Shown: positions 1 through 6,405 of the stretch, piece after piece
Position numbering within the stretch: the stretch's first letter is position 1
Layout of the letters: each line of letters starts with the position of its first letter
NCBI GenBank assembly: GCA_016929305.1
Contig: JAFGJC010000105.1
Coordinates: 1-11,064 of the forward strand
DNA length: 11,064 nt
From: a candidate division CSSED10-310 bacterium
Lineage (GTDB): Bacteria; CSSED10-310; JAFGJC01
Direction of reading: 5' to 3'
Notes under the pieces: model-generated
Told to the model about the DNA's origin: nothing
Database searches by the model: none
What the model saw: only the letters and a program-made list of their open reading frames with translations
Position numbers and translations under genes: made by a program

Positions 1-1
1 G

Positions 2-1864
2 CAATGTACCAACGATTTTCATAATATCGGAGGTATAGATGACGATATCCCAGATGATGATACAGAAGTGCCAAACAACATATCAATAAACAATGGGAAT
101 TTTTACTCATTATTTGGTGAAGATAATGTTGGAATTGGAACGGATTTGCCATTAACGAAGTTAAATGTTTTTTGGAACATTAGTCATAACCATAACACTT
201 TGCCTTCATATCATGCGACTCTTGAAGATGATTGCTCTATTCTTTTTAATCACTTTTCACTTGAAAGCATGGGTTGGACACATTTTTTCGATATTGCTGC
301 TCTTCGCGGTGGTGATGGTTCGAGTGGGGGAAGCGCATTGAGATTACTCACAGCAAATAATTCTGGTAATGTTCATAGCCGATTGATGATTAACCGAGAT
401 GGTGAAGTCGGAATTGGCACTGATGACCCTGAATCCAAGTTGGATTTATCATGGAATATTAATCACAATAATAATCACCAAGCCTCGTATTTTGCTTCTC
501 TGGATAATGACTGCAGAATATTATTCAATCACTTTTCACTTGAAAGCATGGGTTGGACACATTTTTTTGATATCGCTGCTCTTAGAGGTGGTGATGGTTC
601 AAGTGGTGGAAGCGCAATAAGATTACTGACAGCAGATAATTCAGGAAACGTTCATAGCCGATTGATGATTAACAGGGACGGTGAAGTCGGAATTGGCACT
701 GATGACCCACAGAATAAACTTCAAGTTAATGGTATGATTTGCTCAACTTCTGGTGGATATAAATTCCCTGATGGATCTGTTCAAACGACAGCCAGCATCG
801 GTTCGGGCTCTTCATATTGGTCCGCAAACGGGAATCATATTTACAGCAATAATTCTGGGAATGTCGGTATACATAATTCAAATCCAGGAAATATGTTAAG
901 AATTTCGTCTGAAGCAACTTCATATTCACAGGGGAAAGCCCTCTGTGCAACATTTGGAGGCTCTGGTGATGACGAAACAGCAATATATGGCGAATCTACA
1001 GCAACCTCAGGCGGAACTGTAGGGGTTTTTGGGATTGTTGCGTCACCTGGTTCAGGTGCTGGAAGCTCATGTGGTATTAGGGGTTTGGCAAAATCAACAA
1101 ATTTGGTTGGAGGTTCGGGCCTCGGCGTTTATGGCAGAACAAACTGTATAACAGACTCTGGTACAGCATCAATTTCATGCGGTGTTTTCGGTCAGGCACC
1201 TGGCGCTGCAAAAGGTCGTGCGGAAGAACATGGAGGTTTAGCTGCTGGTATTATTGGCGAAACTTGGTCTCACCGCGAGGCGATGCCAGGAGTCTATGGT
1301 GTGAATAATGCAACTTCGGGTGCCACAAGAGGTGTTTGGGGTGAAGTTCATTCACCGAGTGGTGTTGCTCTGTATGGTTGGGAACCTTCTGGAAAAGGAT
1401 TTGGAGTGTATTCAGTCGGACACATTGCTGCTGGTAAAGGATATACAATTTCCTCTGTCAATGATTCAACAAAAGGTCCGATTCAAACCTATGCGCAGGA
1501 GAGCCCTGAACTTTGGATAGAAGATTTTGGTGAAGGAAAACTTGATGACGGTTACTCTTCTATCAACATAGATCAAACATTTTTGGAGACGGTAACAGTT
1601 GATTCGGAGAATCCAATAAAGGTTTTCATCCAGTTAAATGATGACTGTAATGGTGTCTATGTTAAAAGAGGTGACAAATCATTCGAGGTTATCGAACTCC
1701 AAGGCGGAAAAAGCGACGCTGAATTTACATACAGGATTGTTGCAAAGAAAAAAGGTCATGAAAAAGCAAGGTATGAATCATGCAATACCGCTATCACTCA
1801 AGATCCTTACTATAATCCGAATCTGAATGAAAGACTTTTAAAATCTGACTTGATTTCACAATAA
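2..1864 (+). CDS. Large fibre/adhesin-like surface protein, 5' end outside the window
   Basis: The frame is open to the window edge: codons from base 2 read through an Asp-rich stretch (DDDIPDDD) into the rest, so the GTG at 68 is an internal valine and the N-terminus is missing. Three units open with a GIGTD(x)P motif at bases 131, 410 and 689; the first two repeat a 93-residue block almost identically, and the third passes into GYKFPDGSVQTTA, a motif common in phage tail-fibre and bacterial stalk-like proteins. Bases about 980-1425 hold spaced G-V-(Y/F/W)-G motifs that suggest a repetitive beta structure. Bases about 1475-1760 (LWIEDFGEG, ..VFIQLNDDCNGVYV.., FTYRIVAKKKGHE) match a C-terminal domain I recall from large secreted proteins of environmental bacteria. 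Inferred role: surface display or attachment. Any signal peptide lies upstream. No convincing terminator follows the stop. Confidence 0.8.
   Translation, partial: QCTNDFHNIGGIDDDIPDDDTEVPNNISINNGNFYSLFGEDNVGIGTDLPLTKLNVFWNISHNHNTLPSYHATLEDDCSILFNHFSLESMGWTHFFDIAALRGGDGSSGGSALRLLTANNSGNVHSRLMINRDGEVGIGTDDPESKLDLSWNINHNNNHQASYFASLDNDCRILFNHFSLESMGWTHFFDIAALRGGDGSSGGSAIRLLTADNSGNVHSRLMINRDGEVGIGTDDPQNKLQVNGMICSTSGGYKFPDGSVQTTASIGSGSSYWSANGNHIYSNNSGNVGIHNSNPGNMLRISSEATSYSQGKALCATFGGSGDDETAIYGESTATSGGTVGVFGIVASPGSGAGSSCGIRGLAKSTNLVGGSGLGVYGRTNCITDSGTASISCGVFGQAPGAAKGRAEEHGGLAAGIIGETWSHREAMPGVYGVNNATSGATRGVWGEVHSPSGVALYGWEPSGKGFGVYSVGHIAAGKGYTISSVNDSTKGPIQTYAQESPELWIEDFGEGKLDDGYSSINIDQTFLETVTVDSENPIKVFIQLNDDCNGVYVKRGDKSFEVIELQGGKSDAEFTYRIVAKKKGHEKARYESCNTAITQDPYYNPNLNERLLKSDLISQ
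131..688 (+). repeat. Two tandem 279-bp (93-residue) units inside the surface protein gene
   Basis: Unit 1 runs 131-409 and unit 2 runs 410-688; a third GIGTD start follows at 689 but diverges. The second half of each unit (from LFNHFSLES to INRDGEV) is nearly identical in protein, and the DNA differs there mostly at third codon positions. The first half (after GIGTD) is clearly diverged. That pattern fits an older duplication whose core is held by selection or gene conversion. Confidence 0.9.
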
Positions 1865-1946
1865 AGCTTAGAAGTAATACTCGTATTGTAACTTTGTGAC
1901 ATAGCATCAACAATAAGATCTAGACGTTCGGCTCCAATCAGTATTC

Positions 1947-1986
1947 ATGCAACGCTGCAATGGTTAATAGCGTTGCACTGTTGCGT
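1947..1986. repeat. Intergenic inverted repeat, copy A (short form)
   Basis: Left arm ATGCAACGCTGCAATGG (1947-1963) and right arm GCGTTGCACTGTTGCGT (1970-1986) are imperfect reverse complements, each holding two GCAA(C)/GTTGC blocks. Related to copies B and C, but the loop is only 6 nt against 33 nt in those. A GAAAAC stretch follows the right arm here and in copy B, which sets a common orientation. It lies between the surface protein and the restriction-modification module. Confidence 0.7.
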
Positions 1987-2074
1987 TGAAAACCGAGAGA
2001 GCCAGGCATGTCTCAAATCCTTCTGATTGAATTAAATCCCTGTTCATGGTAGCAATTGGCACTTCACCTGAGAC

Positions 2075-2080
2075 AAGGAG
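2075..2080 (+). promoter_or_regulatory. Ribosome binding site of first BamHI-like gene (decides start)
   Basis: AAGGAG ends 5 nt before the ATG at 2086. The possible TTG start at 2056 lies upstream of this site, so translation from 2086 is preferred. That also gives a 204-residue protein of exactly the same length as the neighbouring paralogue. Confidence 0.8.
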
Positions 2081-2085
2081 ATGTA

Positions 2086-2700
2086 ATGAAGATAGAAAAA
2101 ATCGAATACCTCATAAAGCGAGACCCGTTCGGATCATCTTCCGAATGGCAAGCCATTCTTAATGAAATTACTAGCGGAATTCAGGCCATAGAGTGGCCGA
2201 AGGGTTCAGGCGGATTTTACTTCCAAACAGCCTCCACAGGCCGAAGCCGTGGTGAAGGCAATGGCGTCAGACCGATCAAGGAGGCATTCCAAAAGTATTT
2301 GACACACAAAGGATGGAATATGGAAACCAGAGTTGACCTGACAACACGAAAACGACCAGGACCTATTGATGTCACCAAACAACTATCAAATGACAGGCTG
2401 GTAGCTGTGGAATGGGAAACAGGAAACATCTCATCAAGCCATCGGTCAATGAATAAACTTGCTTTGGGAATCCTGAAAGAAGTAATTGTCGCTGGTGTCG
2501 TGATTTTGCCGACTCGAAAAATGTACAGATATCTCACAGACCGTGTTGGCAACTATGCGGAATTGGTACCATACTTTGACTTATGGAAATCAATCACAGT
2601 AAAAAACGGCGTTCTCGCAGTGATCGCCATTGAACACGATGGCGAGATGAATGAAGCTCCGAGGATACCCAAGGGAACGAACGGCAGAGCAATTATTTGA
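2086..2700 (+). CDS. BamHI-family type II restriction endonuclease, paralogue 1
   Basis: Predicted homodimeric endonuclease cutting an unmethylated palindromic site. The 204-residue protein compares with 213 in BamHI and shares a long series of BamHI motifs: NGVRPIKE (59-66), GPIDV (92-96), EWETGNISSSHRSMNK (109-124), YLTDR (149-153), PYFDLW and IPKGTNG near the C-terminus. Catalytic residues of BamHI (Asp94, Glu111, Glu113) correspond to Asp95, Glu109 and Glu111; the E-x-E in place of the usual E-x-K is a BamHI trait. BamHI DNA-contact residues Asn116, Ser118, Arg122, Asp154 and Arg155 correspond to Asn114, Ser116, Arg120, Asp152 and Arg153. A GGATCC-like target is therefore a reasonable inference. 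It is followed 26 bp later by a paralogue and converges on two methyltransferase genes. The ATG at 2086 is chosen for its ribosome binding site. Confidence 0.9.
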   Translation: MKIEKIEYLIKRDPFGSSSEWQAILNEITSGIQAIEWPKGSGGFYFQTASTGRSRGEGNGVRPIKEAFQKYLTHKGWNMETRVDLTTRKRPGPIDVTKQLSNDRLVAVEWETGNISSSHRSMNKLALGILKEVIVAGVVILPTRKMYRYLTDRVGNYAELVPYFDLWKSITVKNGVLAVIAIEHDGEMNEAPRIPKGTNGRAII

Positions 2701-2726
2701 TTTAATCGAATTCGGGAGTTTTAAGA

Positions 2727-3341
2727 ATGAAAATCATGGATACAATATATATAGTGAAAAAAGGTGCATTCAGTGAGTCAGATGCTTGGAAAACTACTCT
2801 GGAGGAAATACATAAAGCAATTCGAGGTGTTGTGTGGCCTGATGACAAAAAAGGATTATATTTCAAAACAGGCTCTACTGGAAAAGGACGTGGTCAAGGA
2901 AATGGAGTTAAACTACTGAGTAAGAAATTCCAAGAGAAAATTAAAGAACTTGGATGGAACCTTGAAACAAGAGTGAAGATTTCGAAAGAAATTAGAGTTG
3001 GTCGCATAGACGCAACAAAAACAATTTCAACAGAAGGAATTGTAGCTGTTGAATGGGAAACAGGAAATGTCTCTTCAAGTCATAGATCTATGAACAAACT
3101 TGCTATTGCGATTATGAATAACTCCATATTAGCAGGAATTGTTATTATGCCAAACAGAAGCATGTATAAATTCTTAACAGACAGGATTGGAAATCTGAAG
3201 GAAATTGAACCATATTTCCAATTATGGCAATCCATACAAACAGATGAAGGGATTCTTGCTATAATACCTATTGAGCACGATGGGGTGAAAGATGATGTTC
3301 CTAGGATTCCTAAAGGAACAAATGGACTCGCTAATCCATAG
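2727..3341 (+). CDS. BamHI-family type II restriction endonuclease, paralogue 2
   Basis: Also 204 residues and alignable to paralogue 1 without gaps at about 52% identity (my hand count, 106 of 204). It keeps the same catalytic set (RID, then EWE) and the same contact residues in TGNVSSSHRSMNK and FLTDR, so it should be an active enzyme and not a decayed copy. The ATG at 2727 follows GGGAG (2714-2718) by 8 nt. The gene is visibly more AT-rich than paralogue 1, which argues against recent local duplication. It may be an isoschizomer, a variant specificity, or a partner in a heterodimer; the sequence does not decide between these. The stop lies 9 bp from the convergent methyltransferase stop, with no room for a normal terminator. 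Confidence 0.88.
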   Translation: MKIMDTIYIVKKGAFSESDAWKTTLEEIHKAIRGVVWPDDKKGLYFKTGSTGKGRGQGNGVKLLSKKFQEKIKELGWNLETRVKISKEIRVGRIDATKTISTEGIVAVEWETGNVSSSHRSMNKLAIAIMNNSILAGIVIMPNRSMYKFLTDRIGNLKEIEPYFQLWQSIQTDEGILAIIPIEHDGVKDDVPRIPKGTNGLANP

Positions 3342-3350
3342 TTGCAACTT

Positions 3351-4625
3351 CTAGTTTTCTTTTAATCCAAACGGCAATCCCCGTTGGACTGTTCTTTTCG
3401 ATTTCTTGTGATCACCATTGTCATTATCTTCAATCTGGTATGAACCGTTCTTATGACCAAATTTTGATCTCAACGTTAATGACTCAGGCGTGAAGAGAAT
3501 ATTTATTCTGGATCTCGCATTCTCAAGCAGTTCCCTATCTGTGCTCTTCTCCTGGATACGGTCAATTATGGGTTGGCAATCCCCTATTTCACACCCTATC
3601 CACCGTCGAGATCGCAACTCACAGGCAACATAAGTTGTTCCGCTTCCACCAAAAGGATCAAGAACTAAATTCTTTTCTTCAGTGGCGATATCCAGAACCC
3701 TATCCAGCATTTTCAATGACAGTTCATTTGCACCACGGTTTTTATATCGTCGATGCCGCACGGGTGGAATATCTGACCAGACATCCGTAAGGTTGACTCC
3801 CTTTGGATTCATGCAGTTTTTGTATCCACCATAGTCTTTCAATTCACCGCCACAGTGCCTGCATGTCTGAATTGGCAAACGCGGTGGATTAAAAACATTC
3901 GGCTTCCTGCCTTTTACAAAATATAGCAGGGAATAGTTGGCTGGATATAACCTCCCAGGTATTGGTAATGAAAACTTCAACTCAACGGTAATCCAGTGTC
4001 TGAAATTCAGATACTTTGCAAGATGAGAAGCAAGATGGATGTTCCACTTCGGTATGTTGTACAGAAAAAACGATCCGCCAGGTTTCAGCACCCGCACCGC
4101 TTCATCAATCCAGTTAAACGACCATTTAAGGTATTCCTCTTCCTTTAGATTGTCGTTAACCGTTTTTCCATAATCCTTGCCGAGATTGAACGGCGGATCT
4201 GCAAATATACAATCAATAGAATGTGATTCAAGTTTTGATAGCAGTTCCAGGCAATCCGCTTTATAAAGACTTCCCAAATCGGTCTTGAGGATTGGTTTCA
4301 GTTCTTTAGATACGCACTGAACAGACTCGTTCTCGGTATCATTTGGCATTTGCTCTTGAAGAAACTTAGAGATTTTGGCAGGATCATTCATCCAGACCTC
4401 AGCAAATTTCTCAGGAAGATAACCTGCCCTGATCATCATCTGATCGAGTGATACATCCAGCACTTGGCATATCTCTCTCAGGATGGATTTATCTGGTGAA
4501 ACACCTGATTCCTCCCACCATTTAACATCCTGAACATCTATTCCCAGTTTAGATGCAAGCGATTTTTGTGTCAGTCTCTTCTTCTCTCTGTATTTTTTCA
4601 GTACTTTGCCAAAAAAAGGTTCCAT
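3351..4625 (-). CDS. DNA methyltransferase (DPPF type) with N-terminal Xre-like HTH, BamHI-methylase-like
   Basis: Transfers a methyl group from S-adenosylmethionine to the exocyclic amine of a base in the target site (N4-cytosine or N6-adenine), protecting host DNA from the convergent endonucleases. Residues 6-62 form an Xre/Cro-like helix-turn-helix (LTQKSLASKLGID). The catalytic motif IV, DPPF, is at 143-146, and the AdoMet motif DPFGGSGTT is at 323-331: motif IV before motif I is the beta-class order. Between them lies a Cys cluster (255, 258, 271) that may be part of a zinc-binding target-recognition segment. At 424 residues it is close to the length I recall for the BamHI N4-cytosine methylase. 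By analogy with HTH-fused methylases such as M.EcoRII or M.SsoII, the HTH may autoregulate. It starts 33 bp after the preceding methylase stop; AGGAG lies only 3 nt before its ATG. Confidence 0.85.
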   Translation of the reverse strand: MEPFFGKVLKKYREKKRLTQKSLASKLGIDVQDVKWWEESGVSPDKSILREICQVLDVSLDQMMIRAGYLPEKFAEVWMNDPAKISKFLQEQMPNDTENESVQCVSKELKPILKTDLGSLYKADCLELLSKLESHSIDCIFADPPFNLGKDYGKTVNDNLKEEEYLKWSFNWIDEAVRVLKPGGSFFLYNIPKWNIHLASHLAKYLNFRHWITVELKFSLPIPGRLYPANYSLLYFVKGRKPNVFNPPRLPIQTCRHCGGELKDYGGYKNCMNPKGVNLTDVWSDIPPVRHRRYKNRGANELSLKMLDRVLDIATEEKNLVLDPFGGSGTTYVACELRSRRWIGCEIGDCQPIIDRIQEKSTDRELLENARSRINILFTPESLTLRSKFGHKNGSYQIEDNDNGDHKKSKRTVQRGLPFGLKEN

Positions 4626-4658
4626 AGTCTCCTGCCTGAGATTACATTACAGGTTTCA

Positions 4659-5960
4659 TCACCGTTTGAAAACCAGTATTGATTCCTCTCTCATTGTGTT
4701 TGCAATGCCTGTAATTTGTCGTTTTATTTCCGACTGATAGGTTAGACCTGCATCAATTGCCTTCTTTGTAAACATCTCTTCAAGAGAATGTTCTAAATCA
4801 CGGAGGGCTACACGCTTTCTCAAGGCGTTCAATTGATTGGAGTTTGTTCCGACCACTACCAAACAGTAATGATCTTGCTTCAACACTCGCGCGCATTCAG
4901 ACAATATCCGATCAATGTCCGCCCTGTAATTGTTAACCTGCTCAACTCCCTTCCTGCCGCGCAAACCTGTTAGCTTCGAGCGCATTTCAGGGATATTGGT
5001 TTTCATCATCTGTAATTGGGTAATGTCGTTTTCTATGTAATCGATCGCGAAACTATATGGAGGTGAAAAGATAATCCCATCTATAGATTCGGAATCCAGC
5101 GGCATTTTACGGGCATCAGCAACTTTACATTTACCATCACCAATTGACATTCTGAGATTATTGACGAATTTCTGGAACTTGGATATCGCCCCGACATACT
5201 TACTCATGATTTCTCTAAATCCAAACTTCAGTGTTTTGCGTTCATTCCGCCGAGATAATCCCACAGCATCAAGATATGCAAGCGTCGTCACTCTCTTTGA
5301 AGGCGAAATATTATCGAAGTTACCCGATTTGATTAGGTTCTGTGTTTCATCAGCGTATTTTTCAAGGTTTCCGTTACTGGATATGACCTTAAGCAGTTCC
5401 GAAACGTCTACTCCCAAACCATCAAGTTTAGCCTGGGCCATCAGATTGCAGAAGGGGCTTAGATCAAAGCCGACAGAATCAATACCCATCGTTGCAGCCT
5501 CAATGAGTGTGGTACCGCTACCCATCATCGGATCAAGAATGATGTTTCCAGGTTTCATTCCCATTATATTAATGAGAGCTTTGATCATTTGCGGATGGAA
5601 CTTACCACGATATGGGAAGAATCCATGAGTGGCATAGCCAGTTTTGAATGCATTATTTTTGAAAAAATTACGGCGTCGGTCACCTCCCATTGTTATGGAG
5701 AGGGGATCACCTGAGCACATCAGAAAATGCTTTGTTTTATTTCCATTAATTGATTGGAAATATGCTCCCCGATCAAGGACTCCATCAGGTGATAAAACAT
5801 CAGCTTCCATTAATGCCAGTTGAAGCTCGTACACCTCATTCAGTTGCGGAATCAACTCATACCCCTGAGGTATTAATGATTTGATCTTATCCGCAAAATG
5901 GTTGTTTTTATTAGACACAGATCTTTGCTGATCAAAGGTTACAGATTTTGAATCATTCAT
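4659..5960 (-). CDS. DNA methyltransferase, SPPY type (probable N4-cytosine)
   Basis: A second AdoMet-dependent methyltransferase of 433 residues. The AdoMet-binding motif DPMMGSGTT is at 143-151, followed by the GFDLSP strand, an ADAR element and the catalytic SPPY at 299-302 (IIFSPPYSFAIDY). SPPY is typical of N4-cytosine methylases, although related RNA methyltransferases carry similar motifs. The order I then IV is the opposite of its neighbour, so the two are not duplicates. It is probably translationally coupled to the RHH gene: its ribosome binding site overlaps the RHH stop codon. A start at 6032 would be long, overlap the RHH gene and lack a proper site; ATG 5966 sits too close to the AAGGAG, so 5960 with 8-nt spacing is chosen. 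Together with the other methylase it may protect two strands or two related sites. Confidence 0.82.
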   Translation of the reverse strand: MNDSKSVTFDQQRSVSNKNNHFADKIKSLIPQGYELIPQLNEVYELQLALMEADVLSPDGVLDRGAYFQSINGNKTKHFLMCSGDPLSITMGGDRRRNFFKNNAFKTGYATHGFFPYRGKFHPQMIKALINIMGMKPGNIILDPMMGSGTTLIEAATMGIDSVGFDLSPFCNLMAQAKLDGLGVDVSELLKVISSNGNLEKYADETQNLIKSGNFDNISPSKRVTTLAYLDAVGLSRRNERKTLKFGFREIMSKYVGAISKFQKFVNNLRMSIGDGKCKVADARKMPLDSESIDGIIFSPPYSFAIDYIENDITQLQMMKTNIPEMRSKLTGLRGRKGVEQVNNYRADIDRILSECARVLKQDHYCLVVVGTNSNQLNALRKRVALRDLEHSLEEMFTKKAIDAGLTYQSEIKRQITGIANTMREESILVFKR

Positions 5961-5968
5961 GGTCATTA

Positions 5969-5974
5969 CTCCTT
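5969..5974 (-). promoter_or_regulatory. Ribosome binding site of SPPY methylase (decides start)
   Basis: AAGGAG on the minus strand, 8 nt before ATG 5960 and 2 nt before ATG 5966. It overlaps the last base of the upstream RHH stop codon (TAA, 5976-5974), which suggests coupling of regulator and methylase translation. Confidence 0.7.
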
Positions 5975-6177
5975 TATTCTTCCGATTCCTGTGAAGAATG
6001 TGAGATATAGTTGTCGTTGTTTTGTAGATCAACCGTCATATGCGTGATGTAAGCCATCGCCTGCTCGATAAACCAATCCTTTAAAGAACGTCCTTCGAGT
6101 GCGACGACTGCATGCAGACGTTTTTTCAGATGTGGATCAATTTCCAATACGATTCTACCTGAACTTCCCCTTGGCAT
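5974..6177 (-). CDS. Small ribbon-helix-helix DNA-binding protein, probable regulator of the methylase operon
   Basis: A 67-residue protein. Residues 1-45 fit a ribbon-helix-helix (Arc/MetJ/CopG type) fold: a basic start (MPRGSSGR), an alternating beta strand (RIVLEID), helix A (PHLKKRLHAVVALE), a Gly-Arg-Ser turn, and helix B (LKDWFIEQAMAYI). The remaining 20 residues are polar and acidic. Such proteins bind short palindromes as dimers. Here a consensus-like promoter and a perfect 19-bp palindrome lie 15 bp upstream of its start. It is the first gene of an operon with two methylases. I infer a controller role like the C proteins of other restriction-modification systems, though those are usually HTH proteins. 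An orphan antitoxin is the alternative, but no toxin gene is adjacent. GGAGGT lies 3 nt before the ATG. Confidence 0.75.
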   Translation of the reverse strand: MPRGSSGRIVLEIDPHLKKRLHAVVALEGRSLKDWFIEQAMAYITHMTVDLQNNDNYISHSSQESEE

Positions 6178-6191
6178 AAAACCTCCAATCG

Positions 6192-6210
6192 AACATAAGT
6201 TACTTATGTT
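6192..6210. promoter_or_regulatory. Perfect 19-bp palindromic operator in front of the RHH gene
   Basis: AACATAAGT-T-ACTTATGTT: 9-bp arms with a single central base and no mismatch. It abuts or slightly overlaps the -10 box and covers the predicted transcription start of the minus-strand operon. Position, symmetry and the adjacent RHH gene suggest an autoregulatory repressor site. A second, 10-bp palindrome GTTATATAAC (6208-6217) overlaps its edge and the -10 box. Confidence 0.7.
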
Positions 6211-6239
6211 ATATAACTGATATTTGTTATCTATGTCAA
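6210..6239 (-). promoter_or_regulatory. Sigma-70-like promoter of the RHH-methylase operon
   Basis: On the minus strand a perfect TTGACA (-35, bases 6239-6234) is followed after 17 bp by TTATAT (6216-6211), or after 18 bp by TATATA (6215-6210). Transcription would start near 6203, inside the 19-bp palindrome, about 25 bp before the RHH start codon. Confidence 0.7.
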
Positions 6240-6290
6240 GGGAAGGATTATATTATTTTTCCGAGATTTGGAGTCCCCTCTCTGAATTGG

Positions 6291-6357
6291 GTGCAATTCT
6301 GCAACGGTTCATCTCGAAAGGTCATATTACAATTTAAGAAGTGTTGCGCTGTTGCAT
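6291..6357. repeat. Intergenic inverted repeat, copy B
   Basis: Left arm GTGCAATTCTGCAACGG (6291-6307), a 33-nt loop, right arm GTGTTGCGCTGTTGCAT (6341-6357). The right arm is identical to that of copy C over 17 nt, and 19 nt counting the two preceding bases; total length is also identical (67 bp). The left arm is more degenerate than in C. It separates the restriction-modification module from the DUF4062/nuclease module and lies 49 bp beyond the DUF4062 stop. Confidence 0.75.
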
Positions 6358-6366
6358 CGAAAACGT

Positions 6367-6383
6367 AGAGCGGTCGGGGCTCT
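6367..6383 (-). terminator. Weak possible terminator after the DUF4062 gene
   Basis: On the minus strand AGAGC, a 7-nt loop, GCTCT, then ACG and TTTT, 23 bp after the stop codon. The stem is only 5 bp and the T-run is short, so this is a weak candidate. The hairpin may simply be part of the sequence flanking repeat copy B. Confidence 0.25.
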
Positions 6384-6405
6384 GGCTTTAATATTTCTTT
6401 TACAT

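Larger units (their letters stand above)
1865..2085. other. Intergenic region between surface protein and endonuclease genes
   Basis: Holds repeat copy A (1947-1986) and the ribosome binding site of the next gene. I see no clear terminator for the surface protein gene; a 5-bp AATAC/GTATT hairpin near 1876-1887 lacks a T-run. A weak promoter candidate for the endonuclease genes is TTGAAT (2027-2032), 17 bp, TAGCAA (2050-2055); the -10 box is poor, so I do not list it separately. Confidence 0.5.

Noticed and set aside
29..41. GGAGG followed by ATG at 39, looking like a gene start
   Set aside because: The ATG is in another frame and meets a stop after 16 codons; the real frame of the surface protein runs through this point from the window edge.
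68..70. GTG at 68 as the start of the surface protein
   Set aside because: No ribosome binding site stands at the right distance and the frame stays open to base 2, so the gene is truncated by the window edge.
2217..2552. 111-codon minus-strand ORF opposite the first endonuclease
   Set aside because: It is the antisense shadow of a well-supported BamHI-family gene.
5161..5628. 155-codon plus-strand ORF inside the SPPY methylase gene
   Set aside because: It lies antisense to a gene with clear methyltransferase motifs, has no recognisable domain and no convincing ribosome binding site.
5974..6177. RHH protein as the antitoxin of a toxin-antitoxin pair
   Set aside because: The only adjacent gene in the operon is a methyltransferase and no small toxin-like gene is visible on either side.
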